Shown piece by piece: positions 1-8,551 of a stretch of DNA of 64,000 nucleotides. The notes under the pieces were generated by a model, which was given only the letters and a program-made list of their open reading frames with translations, made no database searches and was not told the DNA's origin. Position numbers and translations under genes: made by a program. Positions within the stretch are counted from its first letter, which is position 1, and every line of letters starts with the position of its first letter. Origin of the DNA: Pseudaestuariivita rosea. GTDB taxonomy: Bacteria > Pseudomonadota > Alphaproteobacteria > Rhodobacterales > Rhodobacteraceae. The stretch covers positions 1 to 64,000 of the forward strand of contig NZ_JACNMP010000015.1 in NCBI RefSeq assembly GCF_017592335.1, given 5' to 3'.

Positions 1-72
1 TTGTGGGACGTGATCCTCAAGCGAGAATTCATAGAACAGCGCAGCTTGTGCTTCCTGTTTCGGTCCCATCAT
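1..72 (-). CDS. IS1182-type transposase, N-terminal end (runs off the window)
   Basis: Reading leftward from the ATG at 72, the frame starts MMGPKQEAQAALFYEFSLED and continues HVPQ before the window edge. I recognise this opening as that of IS1182/IS5-like DDE transposases, which catalyse cut-and-paste movement of their own element. Only 24 codons are visible, so whether the gene is intact cannot be judged. About 50 bases upstream lies a 26-base terminal repeat (122-147), as expected at the left end of an insertion sequence. A second ATG at 69 would also serve as a start. The family assignment rests on motif memory, not on a search. Confidence 0.6.
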   Translation of the reverse strand, partial: MMGPKQEAQAALFYEFSLEDHVPQ

Positions 73-154
73 CGCCAATGCCCCCAACCAATAAGGGAAT
101 TGAATCAGTCTTGGGCAACGCGATCAATAAGTGTTTTTCAACAAAATACGGCCG
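1..154 (-). mobile_element. Left end of an IS1182-like insertion sequence (partial)
   Basis: This covers the transposase start, its short leader and a 26-base end sequence at 122-147. The outer boundary is taken at or near the 7-base spacer 148-154, because a second copy of the same end begins just beyond it in opposite orientation. The rest of the element lies outside the window. Confidence 0.5.
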
Positions 155-180
155 ATTTTGTTGAAAAACACTTATTGATC
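122..180. repeat. Perfect 26-bp inverted repeat with 7-bp spacer
   Basis: The arms at 122-147 and 155-180 are exact reverse complements, and each begins or ends with GATCAATAAGTG. Each arm sits about 50 bases before a transposase-like ATGGGACC start, one on each strand. The palindrome is therefore best read as two abutting IS ends rather than as a terminator, although as RNA it would also form a very stable hairpin. Confidence 0.8.
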
Positions 181-257
181 GGGTAGTCATTCGCTGATTC
201 ATTCCTTTGAGGATTGGAGGGCTGGCTGATAATGGGACCAAAGCAGGAAGCGCAGCG
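155..257 (+). mobile_element. Truncated second IS1182-like left end
   Basis: Reading rightward, the end repeat (155-180), a leader and the start ATGGGACC at 234 repeat the layout of the element at 1-154 in inverted orientation. The first codons (MGPKQEAQ) match the other copy, but similarity breaks off near 257. Only about 100 bases of this copy remain. It cannot encode a functional transposase. Confidence 0.5.
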
Positions 258-540
258 ACCACAGTTTTTCTGCCGACATATAGGCTAGCCGCGCTTCCAG
301 AGTGGCCAGAAACCGTTCGTGTTTCTCAATCTTTGTGGTGCGTTTTTTGACCATCCCTTGCTAGATCAAGGGATTGATCAACTCGTTCCGGACCCGCAAT
401 TTGCCGTCCTTCAGCTTCTGGCCTTCCACCGCTCTTCCCCTTTTTCTTAGTACATCCGGTGTGTCCAGATGGTATTTTGTTTTGGTTTCTCGCGCCGCTG
501 CAGGAAGGGTGTTTTGTCTTATTTTTCTTGTGTTGTCCTG
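199..540 (-). pseudogene. Possible degraded reading frame with internal amber codon
   Basis: On the minus strand one frame runs from above 540 down to 199, interrupted by a single TAG at 361-363. After the stop an ATG at 354 restarts MVKKRTTKIEKHERFLATLE. The part before the stop ends KLKDGKLRVRNELINPLI, which looks protein-like. The 3' end is written into the truncated IS end, so the gene, if real, was cut by that element. I do not recognise the product. The frame may also be chance coding in decayed DNA. Confidence 0.2.
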
Positions 541-543
541 TAG

Positions 544-999
544 GGCAATTTCAGTAATGGAGGTGATGCAATCTGGATTGGGCGACAGCATGAATTCGAT
601 AGTCATGGTGTTCGTTGGCTTGGTTGGCAACCGCGCAAGAAAAACGCGTCATTTGTTGAGATACCAATGGCGCCACCCTTGCGGGAAGCGATCACAGCTG
701 TCGCACGTATCGGCAAGGCCTATGTTTTGAACCATTATGGCAATCCCTTCAAAACCTCTGACAGTTATCGAAACTGGTTCCGAAAACAATGTGACGAAGC
801 TGGGTTGATGAACTGCTCCGCGCACCGCGTTCGCAAGGCTTTGGCAGAGCTGTTGGCCGAAGAGAGATGCAGCGAACACCAGATCATGGCGGTGCTTTCG
901 CACTCACAACCGACCACATCTTCCATCTATACGAAGGGCGCAGGGCGACGTGCATTGGCTGCCGAAGCAATGCGTTCAATTTCGGGATTCGTATGGTGA
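544..999 (+). pseudogene. Tyrosine recombinase/phage integrase, C-terminal remnant
   Basis: The open frame after the TAG at 541 reads DAIWIGRQHE, then VEIPMAPPL, then NWFRKQCDEAGL and HRVRKALAELLAEE, and ends with LSH and IYTK. These are the landmarks of the catalytic domain of tyrosine recombinases: the HxxR box, the second His and the nucleophile Tyr in IYTK. About 150 residues remain of a family that usually has 350-420. The N-terminal arm-binding and core-binding domains are missing, so this is a remnant. The first in-frame ATG is at 667. It ends 75 bases from the 3' end of tRNA-Val, the usual place for an integrase of a tRNA-targeting island. Confidence 0.7.
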
Positions 1000-1001
1000 T
1001 G

Positions 1002-1030
1002 TGGACCACGCCACGTTTCAGTGTGGTCCA
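1002..1030. terminator. Hairpin after the integrase remnant
   Basis: TGGACCAC (1002-1009) and GTGGTCCA (1023-1030) are perfect complements with a 13-base loop, placed just after the integrase stop codon and before the tRNA 3' end. There is no strong T tract, so termination activity is uncertain. Confidence 0.35.
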
Positions 1031-1073
1031 TAATCAGAAATATCTCTTTATTTTCAAGTAGATAGATTTTGAA

Positions 1074-1149
<76 letters not shown>

Positions 1150-1192
1150 GACAGGCGTGCTTCTAATAGAAAGCGCGACCAAGATGCAAGTG

Positions 1193-1771
1193 CTAATCTA
1201 ATGTGTCGTGGCGTCCGTCGATCACGCGGTGCACGACCCCTTGTCCGCCCGGTAAATCCGAGACCAGACTGATGTCATCCGACAATAGGATCGACCGCAG
1301 AAAACGCGATGTCACCCCGTGGGTCACGACAATCGTCGGGCCATCCACCTGATCCAGAAATGCCCTGCAACGGGCCTCTAGCCCGGCAAAGCCTTCGCCG
1401 CCCGGCGCCTTGTCGTACCAGCCCAACAGTTGCTGACCAAAGATATCCGGGTTTTCTTCGGCAATTTCAGATCGCAGGCGCCCCTGAAACTGACCCACGT
1501 CAATCTCGGTCAGTCGATCATCAGTCTCAATCCGGTCGATCAGCCCCGCCACCGCCAGCGTCGCCGTCTGATAGGCGCGGCCCTGGGGGCTGCTGCAGGC
1601 GACAAAATCATCCAGATCCTGCGAGGCCAGCAGATGTTGTTGCCGGATGGCTTGCTCGATCCCCTTATCCGTCAGGGGCGAATTCAACCGACCCTGCATG
1701 CGCCCTTCGGCATTCCAGGTGGTTTCACCATGCCGCAGAACATAAATCGGGGGAAAAGATCGCGTGGCCAT
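1193..1771 (-). CDS. Histidine phosphatase family protein (phosphoglycerate mutase-like)
   Basis: The 192-residue product opens with YVLRHGETTWNAEGRMQGR. This is the RHG motif of the histidine phosphatase superfamily, in which His14 becomes transiently phosphorylated. The second catalytic His lies in VVTHGVTSRFLR near residue 150. The length and the QGR motif fit the small cytosolic GpmB/CobC-like phosphatases, whose substrates range from sugar phosphates to alpha-ribazole phosphate. The substrate cannot be read from sequence. The gene is divergent from the P450 gene and its 3' end lies close to tRNA-Val. No operon partner is visible. Confidence 0.85.
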   Translation of the reverse strand: MATRSFPPIYVLRHGETTWNAEGRMQGRLNSPLTDKGIEQAIRQQHLLASQDLDDFVACSSPQGRAYQTATLAVAGLIDRIETDDRLTEIDVGQFQGRLRSEIAEENPDIFGQQLLGWYDKAPGGEGFAGLEARCRAFLDQVDGPTIVVTHGVTSRFLRSILLSDDISLVSDLPGGQGVVHRVIDGRHDTLD

Positions 1772-1855
1772 AGCGTTTCAATACCGCACCATCGCCCGGT
1801 GTAAATGGCTTTTTCGCCCTTGCCCTTGCGGCAGCTTCCGACGACGCTGCGGATC

Positions 1856-3037
1856 ATGCAAACCTATAAACAATCCCCGACCGATGACGCCTTTGTTCAG
1901 GATCCTTACACTTTCTACGACAAGGCGCGGTCGACCGGGTCGATCTTCTTCTGGGACGACTACGCGATGCCCTGCGTCTGTTCCTATGCCGGTGCCTCTG
2001 CCGTTCTGAAAGACCGCCGCTTTGGGCGCGAGGCGCCTGTGGACCAGCGCGCGCCGCGGCCAGATCATCAAGCCGGGTTCTGGGCGGTCGAGGATCATTC
2101 GATGCTGGAACTGGAACCGCCGCGGCATACCAAACTGCGCAAACTGGTGCTGCGCGCCTTCACCAGTCGACGGATCAATGATCTGCAGCCGGAAATCACG
2201 CAATTGTCGCATGATCTGCTGGATGATGTCCCCTCTAGTCCCTTTGACCTGCTGCCCCGTTTCGCCGAACGTCTGCCGGTCACGATCATCGCCCGTCTGA
2301 TCGGCGTGCCCGATGACCACGCGCCCCAGCTTTTGGCATGGTCACACGCCATGGTCCGCATGTATCAGGCCAGTCGCACCGAGGCCGATGAACAGGCCGC
2401 TGCCCAGGCTGCAACCGACTTTTCCAATATGCTGAAAGACCTGATCGCCGACCGCCGCAAAGCCCCGCGCGATGATCTGCTGAGCGAACTTCTGGCCGCC
2501 CGCGATGCAGGCGCGGAACTGTCCGAGGCCGAGGTGATCTCAACCTGCATCCTGCTGCTCAATGCGGGGCATGAGGCCACAGTGCACACCATCGGCAACG
2601 GGGTGAAGGCGCTGCTGGAACATGACATGGGCGCACAGTGGCTGACGCCTGACCGAGTCGAGGCGACGGTCGAGGAAATCCTGCGCTACGACCCGCCGCT
2701 GCACCTGTTCACCCGGTGGGTTTATGAGGACACAGAGGTCATGGGCCATCAGTTCCACAAAGGTGATCAGGTCGCCGTTCTGTTGGGCGCTGCCAACCGC
2801 GATCCCGGCCGGTGGGAGGACCCGCATCAGTTCCGTCCAAACCGCCCTGTGCAAACGCACACCAGCTTCGGCGCCGGCATCCACTTCTGCCTCGGCGCCC
2901 CCCTGGCCCGGCTGGAACTGCAAATCGCCCTGCCCATCCTGTTCACACACCTGCCTAATCTGCATCTCACAGAACCACCCCAATACGCCAACAGCTTCCA
3001 CTTCCACGGCCTGGAACAATTAATGATCAGCGTATAG
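1856..3037 (+). CDS. Cytochrome P450 (soluble, class I type)
   Basis: The roughly 393-residue haem monooxygenase carries the I-helix oxygen-binding motif LLNAGHEATVHT, the K-helix ExxR in VEEILRYDPP, and the haem-thiolate loop FGAGIHFCLGAPLARLE with the ligand Cys near the C terminus. No membrane anchor is present, so it is a cytosolic bacterial P450 that would need ferredoxin and a reductase, neither of which is adjacent. Substrate is unknown. The frame is also open from an ATG at 1805. The start at 1856 (MQTYKQSP) is preferred because the extra N-terminal residues are not typical of the family, but neither start has a clear ribosome binding site. Confidence 0.88.
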   Translation: MQTYKQSPTDDAFVQDPYTFYDKARSTGSIFFWDDYAMPCVCSYAGASAVLKDRRFGREAPVDQRAPRPDHQAGFWAVEDHSMLELEPPRHTKLRKLVLRAFTSRRINDLQPEITQLSHDLLDDVPSSPFDLLPRFAERLPVTIIARLIGVPDDHAPQLLAWSHAMVRMYQASRTEADEQAAAQAATDFSNMLKDLIADRRKAPRDDLLSELLAARDAGAELSEAEVISTCILLLNAGHEATVHTIGNGVKALLEHDMGAQWLTPDRVEATVEEILRYDPPLHLFTRWVYEDTEVMGHQFHKGDQVAVLLGAANRDPGRWEDPHQFRPNRPVQTHTSFGAGIHFCLGAPLARLELQIALPILFTHLPNLHLTEPPQYANSFHFHGLEQLMISV

Positions 3038-3231
3038 TCGCCGCACACCCATTATCTGTTGGCCACGTTCGATATATTTTTTCAGATTAAGTATATGAAA
3101 TATAATATAATTTATTCAGCAAAAGTACTATCTCAACCCCAAAATAAAAAACAGAACCTAGCAATCAGCCTGCCCAACAAACGACATTTTTCAACCATCA
3201 CAAGACCCACGGAAAAACATATGAGGTTCTT

Positions 3232-3510
3232 ATGAAATTCACCCCCCGTTTGGCTATCGCCCTTTTCGGATTTGCTGGCCTGGCCGCGTGTTCCAATTCA
3301 GAGAGCGATAACACACCACCACTTCCCAAGGAAACACAGGTGGCCGCGTTCAAACAATGCTCGGCGGAATTGAACATACCCCTGCAATTGCAGTATCTGG
3401 ATCGACGCGGCGGAGGAGTTCACATATTCATGGTGAACGGCAACGGTGTTACACTGGCCGACGCACGCAGCATGAACAAATGTGCCCGGGCTAAACTATC
3501 GGATGCTTAG
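3232..3510 (+). CDS. Small putative lipoprotein
   Basis: This 92-residue protein begins MKFTPRLAIALFGFAGLAAC, a lipoprotein signal peptide with the lipobox LAAC at residues 17-20. After lipidation at Cys20 it should sit on the periplasmic face of a membrane. The mature part is polar and has two further cysteines (KQCSAEL and NKCARA) that could form a disulfide. I do not recognise the family. It stands alone behind about 190 bases of AT-rich DNA that probably holds its promoter. Confidence 0.65.
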   Translation: MKFTPRLAIALFGFAGLAACSNSESDNTPPLPKETQVAAFKQCSAELNIPLQLQYLDRRGGGVHIFMVNGNGVTLADARSMNKCARAKLSDA

Positions 3511-3691
3511 ACCTAAGGCGTGACACCCAATGCGTGCCCGTGCAGTACAAATGTCCGGGCATGTTATTGTTGATCTTTAACTGACTATTTTTACACTTTG
3601 TCTCACAAGCGCTGTTGGGAGAAGCTGATCGGTAATCAGACAGCATGTTAGGTCAAAAGACACTAGCTTTAGAAGACCGGTTCCCAAACCC

Positions 3692-4861
3692 TCAGTCATA
3701 AAATCCGCCGCCGATCATGATGTCGACGTCTTTGTCCCAGGCGTCGTGGTGCAGCAGGCCGAAGGACGTTGTCACCTCTTTCCCGTCGTCATACTTCAGC
3801 TGGATGGTATTACCATCGATGCGATACCAGCCCTGTGCGTCGTCTGACCCGCTGCCTGTCGCGGTCGTATTGCCCACCGACCCGCCGATGGCGACGGTCG
3901 TGTTGTTCGAAAACCGCCCGTCCCGCTCAAAACACCAGGCATTGATCGCAAAGGACGACGTCTGCGCAGCAAAGCCCAACGTGTACCCCCGCGATGAACT
4001 ATAGCACCCATCAATCCGCATATCATCCTGCGCCGGTTCAACCGGGATCGTCAGGTAATAGTCCTGATATGCGTTACTGCCAGCCCATTTGACTTCAAGG
4101 TCGCCACCTTTCACACGCCACTGGCCCCAACCGTTTTCAGCCGCGCGGCGGGCTGCGGTCGCGCCTTGGGCAAAAGCGGGGCCGGGTTTTGTCGTCGCGC
4201 TCTTGTCGTGGAACGTCACAACCGCGTACTGCTGCGCCTCATACCCGCTGACACCCGGCTGAAAGTCACCGATGTACCATAGCTGTTGAAATCCGTCCGG
4301 CTCGGCCCCCTTGGAAAAAGCCGGGCTGCCCGAGGGGCGCCGGACATCGCGCAAAGCGCGCGGCGCGTTTTCACAAATCGACTTCGCCAGACCGGAACCG
4401 TGCACCTCTTGCGTGACAGGACCACTGTCCATGTCAACGGGCCAGCTAAACTCAAAGCGACGGATCTGCAGTTGGTCAGAACAAGCTGTAATGATCGACG
4501 CACGGTTGTCACGGACCAATCGGCTGACGATTGCCACGCCATCGACGCCAAATTCCACACCGTCCAGCATTCTGGCATCACCGATTGTTTTCTGAATTTT
4601 AACACCTTCTGACGGATTATCCTCAATCCGTTCGATCCAGGTTTCCAGGCTTTTGCCCCGACGGCTTTCCCATGGCCATGTGCGAACGACAACCTGATCG
4701 CCCCGCACCGTCTTTCGCAGCACGATCTGATCCCCATCGGCGGTGGCGGTCCATCCATTACGCTTCGAAATCGCCTCCATATCCGCCGCCAATATCGCCG
4801 GCGTAGAAAGCAGCGCGAAAGACGCGACGGCACCCAAAAGACTGTTAAAATTCAGCATCAA
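3692..4861 (-). CDS. Exported protein of unknown function with C-terminal beta-rich domain
   Basis: The 389-residue product has a signal peptide ([19 protein letters not shown], cleavage probably after ILAA). The N-terminal half has one pair of cysteines, and the C-terminal 110 residues are rich in Gly, Ser and aromatic residues, with a DG-F and an I-L-Y-DG pattern suggesting repeated beta strands. The end (about residues 280-389) resembles the short protein encoded at 39043-39393 in spacing of DG, F, T and I residues, so the two may share a domain. It is convergent with the lipoprotein gene and divergent from pgi. I do not recognise a named family. Confidence 0.6.
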   Translation of the reverse strand: MMLNFNSLLGAVASFALLSTPAILAADMEAISKRNGWTATADGDQIVLRKTVRGDQVVVRTWPWESRRGKSLETWIERIEDNPSEGVKIQKTIGDARMLDGVEFGVDGVAIVSRLVRDNRASIITACSDQLQIRRFEFSWPVDMDSGPVTQEVHGSGLAKSICENAPRALRDVRRPSGSPAFSKGAEPDGFQQLWYIGDFQPGVSGYEAQQYAVVTFHDKSATTKPGPAFAQGATAARRAAENGWGQWRVKGGDLEVKWAGSNAYQDYYLTIPVEPAQDDMRIDGCYSSSRGYTLGFAAQTSSFAINAWCFERDGRFSNNTTVAIGGSVGNTTATGSGSDDAQGWYRIDGNTIQLKYDDGKEVTTSFGLLHHDAWDKDVDIMIGGGFYD

Positions 4862-5068
4862 TCCATCCTGACAATTGTAAATAAAATCACCTGTAATTGT
4901 GCCACATCAAGAACATTGCAGCCAGAGTTTCGAAACAATCGGCCAGATCATGCCGGTTATCCGATCGGCAAAAAAGCCGCAAAGCCCGCGCCAACCGACT
5001 TGCACAGCCCTGCCCATTCGGTCTTGATGCGGGCAAGCGCCCTGTATTCGAACCAGACGGAGTTTTCC

Positions 5069-6676
5069 ATGTGGACTGACCTGAAAGCCCACCATCAGAC
5101 CGTGGCCAACCGCCCGATCCTTGATCTTTTTGATGACACACGGGCCGCGGAATTCTCGGCCCGGTTCGACGGGTTGCTGTTTGATTATTCGAAAACCAAC
5201 ATTGACGATAAGGCGCTGAAATTACTGGTCGAACTGGCAGTCGCGACGGGGGTTATGGCCAAACGCCACGCGATGTTCGACGGTGACAAGATCAATGAAA
5301 CCGAAGGCCGCGCCGTGCTGCACACCGCCCTGCGCAATCTGGACGCGCGGCCTGTCATGGTCGATGGGCAGGACGTGATGCCCGCCGTTCTGGGCACCCT
5401 GTCGCGGATGCAGGATTTTGCCAAAGCCGTCCGGTCCGGCAGCTTTCAGGGCCAGGGCGGTGCGATCACCGATGTGGTCAACATCGGCATCGGCGGATCA
5501 GATCTGGGTCCCGCCATGGCGACGCTGGCGCTGGCACCCTATCACGACGGCCCACGCTGCCATTTTGTCAGCAATGTCGATGGCGCGCATATCGCGGACA
5601 CTCTGCACGGGCTTGACCCCAAAACGACCCTTGTGATCGTTGCGTCGAAAACCTTCACTACGATCGAGACGATGACCAACGCCCGCACCGCCCGCGACTG
5701 GATGGCAGGTCAGGTGACCAACCCCGCCGACCAGTTCGCCGCACTGTCGTCGGCACAGGATAAGACGGCCGATTTCGGCATCGACCCCGCCCGCGTCTTC
5801 GGGTTCGAAGACTGGGTGGGCGGGCGTTATTCGATGTGGGGGCCGATCGGGCTTAGCCTGATGATCGCTATCGGTCCCGACCAGTTCCGCCGCTTTCTGC
5901 AGGGCGCGCAGGCGATGGACCGGCATTTTGAAACGGCGCATCTGTCCGAAAACCTGCCCGTGCTGCTGGCGCTGGTGGGTATCTGGCACAACCAGATCTG
6001 CGGGTATGCGACGCGCGCCGTTCTACCCTATGACCAACGTCTGGCCCGCCTGCCCGCCTATCTGCAGCAGCTGGAAATGGAATCAAACGGCAAATCCGTC
6101 GCCATGGACGGCAGCAGCCTGGACATGCACAGCGGCCCGATTGTCTGGGGCGAACCGGGCACCAACGGACAGCACGCGTTTTATCAGTTGCTGCACCAGG
6201 GCACGCGGGTGATCCCTTGCGAATTTCTGGTGGCCGCGCGCGGGCATGAAGCTGACTTGCCCCACCACCATCAACTGCTGGTCGCCAATTGCCTGGCCCA
6301 GTCCGAGGCCCTGATGCGCGGCAGGTCCCTGGAGGAGGCCCGCAAAATCATGGCTGACAAAGGGCTGCAAGGCGCCGAACTGGACCGCCAGGCGCGCCAC
6401 CGCGTCTTTGCCGGAAACCGCCCCTCGACCACCCTCGCCTATGACCAACTGACACCCTATGTGCTGGGCCAGATCATCGCGCTTTATGAACACCGCGTCT
6501 TTGTCGAAGGCGCCATTCTGGGCATCAATTCCTATGACCAATGGGGCGTCGAATTGGGCAAGGAACTGGCAACCGCCCTTGGCCCGATCCTGGCGGGCGA
6601 TCAACCTGCGGCAGGCAAAGATGGCTCAACCAGGATGCTTGTAGACTTTATGACGCAGTCAACCGACAGAAGATAA
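5069..6676 (+). CDS. pgi: Glucose-6-phosphate isomerase
   Basis: Pgi interconverts glucose 6-phosphate and fructose 6-phosphate. The 535-residue protein shows the family signatures: [13 protein letters not shown] (sugar-phosphate loop), [32 protein letters not shown] and [20 protein letters not shown]. The frame is open from 4916, but the start [10 protein letters not shown] at 5069 matches the usual N terminus and length. In many bacteria pgi is linked to zwf and pgl. Here those two genes lie 2 kb further on, on the same strand, separated by a radical SAM gene on the other strand, so co-transcription is unlikely. Confidence 0.95.
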   Translation: MWTDLKAHHQTVANRPILDLFDDTRAAEFSARFDGLLFDYSKTNIDDKALKLLVELAVATGVMAKRHAMFDGDKINETEGRAVLHTALRNLDARPVMVDGQDVMPAVLGTLSRMQDFAKAVRSGSFQGQGGAITDVVNIGIGGSDLGPAMATLALAPYHDGPRCHFVSNVDGAHIADTLHGLDPKTTLVIVASKTFTTIETMTNARTARDWMAGQVTNPADQFAALSSAQDKTADFGIDPARVFGFEDWVGGRYSMWGPIGLSLMIAIGPDQFRRFLQGAQAMDRHFETAHLSENLPVLLALVGIWHNQICGYATRAVLPYDQRLARLPAYLQQLEMESNGKSVAMDGSSLDMHSGPIVWGEPGTNGQHAFYQLLHQGTRVIPCEFLVAARGHEADLPHHHQLLVANCLAQSEALMRGRSLEEARKIMADKGLQGAELDRQARHRVFAGNRPSTTLAYDQLTPYVLGQIIALYEHRVFVEGAILGINSYDQWGVELGKELATALGPILAGDQPAAGKDGSTRMLVDFMTQSTDRR

Positions 6677-6750
6677 AAACGCATTGCGCCAACACATAGC
6701 TTTATTTAGCAAATCAGCACGAAAAACATCTGCCAAGGTATTGTTAGAAA

Positions 6751-7230
6751 ATGATGAATAATATTCTGAATTCAGTCATCTCTGTATTCACAAGCGCAAC
6801 AATCGCGGCGGCATCGCCGCTTCATCCCGAATGGTCACAGCCAGAGACTCTGACGCCCACACCAGTGAATGAAGTCCAGATCCCACTGGGTGAGGATTAT
6901 GAAGTCGCCGGCATAAACTGGAGCCGCAACGGCGAAACGCTGATCTTTTATCGCGTGGTTCAGATCGACGGTAGAACAGCCATTTGCGGCGCATTCTTTT
7001 CCAAAGGCCCGGTGCCCGGCATCGTCCAGCGTGATCTGTTGAAAACCGCGCGAATTCGGTCTGGTAATACGTTGCTCAGAACAAATCTGATATATTTCAA
7101 AAAGCTGGATCCCGAAGTTGACACGACTGAGACCGCCAAGCTGGATTGCCGTTTTTCCCGCAAAGCCTGGCGTGCCTCTTACGCGAACAATCTTAGCCTG
7201 AAGATTCGCAGCGGGACGTATGAATACTGA
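6751..7230 (+). CDS. Hypothetical protein, probably exported
   Basis: The 159-residue product has a weak signal-like N terminus (MMNNILNSVISVFTSATIAA). The remainder is mixed alpha/beta with two cysteines (AICGAFF and LDCRF) that could pair in the periplasm. No catalytic motif or known family is visible. The gene follows pgi by 74 bases and ends before a long palindromic repeat. Confidence 0.5.
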   Translation: MMNNILNSVISVFTSATIAAASPLHPEWSQPETLTPTPVNEVQIPLGEDYEVAGINWSRNGETLIFYRVVQIDGRTAICGAFFSKGPVPGIVQRDLLKTARIRSGNTLLRTNLIYFKKLDPEVDTTETAKLDCRFSRKAWRASYANNLSLKIRSGTYEY

Positions 7231-7264
7231 CCCAGCATCGATCTTGCTTTAGACAACTGGACAG

Positions 7265-7391
7265 TTGAGTATTTGAGCCAAGAAGAAGAAGTTTATTGCG
7301 CTTCATTGGGCTTCGCCCGTTCGGGCCTGAAACGCTCCACTGGAGCGTTTCCAGCACGGCCCTAACCCTTCTTCTTGGCAAAAATACTCAA
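7265..7391. repeat. Composite inverted-repeat element, copy A (about 127 bp)
   Basis: The ends are near-complementary: a left arm beginning TTGAGTATTTGAGCCAAG (7265-7288) and a right arm ending AAAATACTCAA (7368-7391). Inside lie further hairpins (around GAAACGCTCC/GGAGCGTTTC and GGGCTTCGCCC). The reverse complement of this copy matches the element at 21178-21303, including an internal AGGCCCGAACGGGCG block. It lies between convergent genes and could end transcription from both sides. Confidence 0.8.
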
Positions 7392-7436
7392 ACCCCGTTC
7401 AACTCAACTACAGACCGCTGTTCATATGATGGCTGT

Positions 7437-8384
7437 CTAGGCCGAACAGCTGGCCCCGCCCAGAACACAGAACTTTGCGCAATGCGGGTGGTTCAGCGCC
7501 ACGTCGCGTTCGGCCTCGGCCAGGGTCTGCCCCAGCTCAAATTCCGGCGCATAGGGCAGCAGGGTGCAGGCTAGAACGGCGAGTTTTTCCTCGCCCTTGC
7601 GCTTGACCACCATGCGCGACGACGAACACATCACACTGTCGGGTGACTTGCCCAGAATGCCCCAGCAGGCGGTCGTGATTTCGGGCACTTCGATCCGTTC
7701 ATCCATTTCGGGGAACAGCACCGTTTCGGCCGGATCGAAAGCATCGATCGCAAACCCGTGCTGCGCATAAAAACCAGCGTATCCCTGACGGCTTTCAGCG
7801 TCCGTATCGCCCCAGACAGTCCGCCCCGCGACGGCCATCTTCAGCCCGTTGTCGCGCAGCCATTTCATGCCTGCCAACGTCTTGTCAAAGGCCCCTGCCC
7901 CGCGTTCTTCATCATGCAGATCGGCGCGGAAATGATCGACGGAAATCCGCAAGGTCAGCTTACCGGGAAAATCCGCATTCAGTTCAACCAGCCCCGCCTG
8001 AACCGTTTTCCGCATCATAGGCCGCATCGCATTCGTCAGGATCAGCACCTCATACCCGCGCTCCAGCGACGCGCGCGCCATGTCGATCATCTGCGGGTTC
8101 ATGAACGGCTCGCCGCCGGTAAAGGCGATCTCACGCACGCCCCAAGCGCGATCTTCAAGCTGATCAACGTAATCACGCACCTCATCCGCGGTGATGTAAA
8201 CCAGCGCATCATTGGTGGGCGAACTTTCGATGTAACAATTCACACAGGTGATGTTGCACAGCGTGCCCGTGTTGAACCAAAGGGTCTGCGGATTGGTCAA
8301 AGACACGGTCGCACGTTCTTCCCCCTTTGCCGTCCATTTGGGGTCTTCGAACTTGCCTATATTGGCACTAACGGTGTCTTTCAT
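7437..8384 (-). CDS. Radical SAM protein with C-terminal cysteine cluster
   Basis: The 315-residue protein has the radical SAM cluster motif CNITCVNCY (CxxxCxxC) near residue 43 and the GGE motif in IAFTGGEPFMNP, so it should bind a [4Fe-4S] cluster and cleave S-adenosylmethionine to a 5'-deoxyadenosyl radical. Additional cysteines (TACWGI, VMCSSS, LACTLL, and CAKFCVLGGASC at the C terminus) suggest an auxiliary iron-sulfur cluster. The length fits small substrate-modifying enzymes. The substrate is unknown: no peptide precursor gene is recognisable beside it. It is transcribed opposite to pgi and zwf. The final residues SCSA are at the stop at 7437. Confidence 0.82.
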   Translation of the reverse strand: MKDTVSANIGKFEDPKWTAKGEERATVSLTNPQTLWFNTGTLCNITCVNCYIESSPTNDALVYITADEVRDYVDQLEDRAWGVREIAFTGGEPFMNPQMIDMARASLERGYEVLILTNAMRPMMRKTVQAGLVELNADFPGKLTLRISVDHFRADLHDEERGAGAFDKTLAGMKWLRDNGLKMAVAGRTVWGDTDAESRQGYAGFYAQHGFAIDAFDPAETVLFPEMDERIEVPEITTACWGILGKSPDSVMCSSSRMVVKRKGEEKLAVLACTLLPYAPEFELGQTLAEAERDVALNHPHCAKFCVLGGASCSA

Positions 8385-8462
8385 CGTATCCTCACTAACG
8401 CTTCCCGTTTTGCTACGCGGCTGAAAATCGATTGAAAAGACATCGCTGGCGGGTTGACGCCA

Positions 8463-8490
8463 TTGTGAAGCATAAAAGCAATGCTAGACT
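8463..8490 (+). promoter_or_regulatory. Candidate sigma-70 promoter of zwf
   Basis: TTGTGA (8463-8468) and TAGACT (8485-8490) are separated by 16 bases, about 60 bases before the zwf start. Each box matches the consensus at four of six positions. Confidence 0.35.
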
Positions 8491-8551
8491 AGCGCGGCAG
8501 ATCGGTCTATTCCGGCCGATGTTATCGCTAACACGGAACAGGAGCCCAAAC

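Noticed and set aside
7193-7381. Similar short proteins beginning MPRRRVRAVLETL on the minus strand near 7.3 kb and on the plus strand near 21.2 kb
   Set aside because: Both are translations of the inverted composite repeat, not of independent genes.
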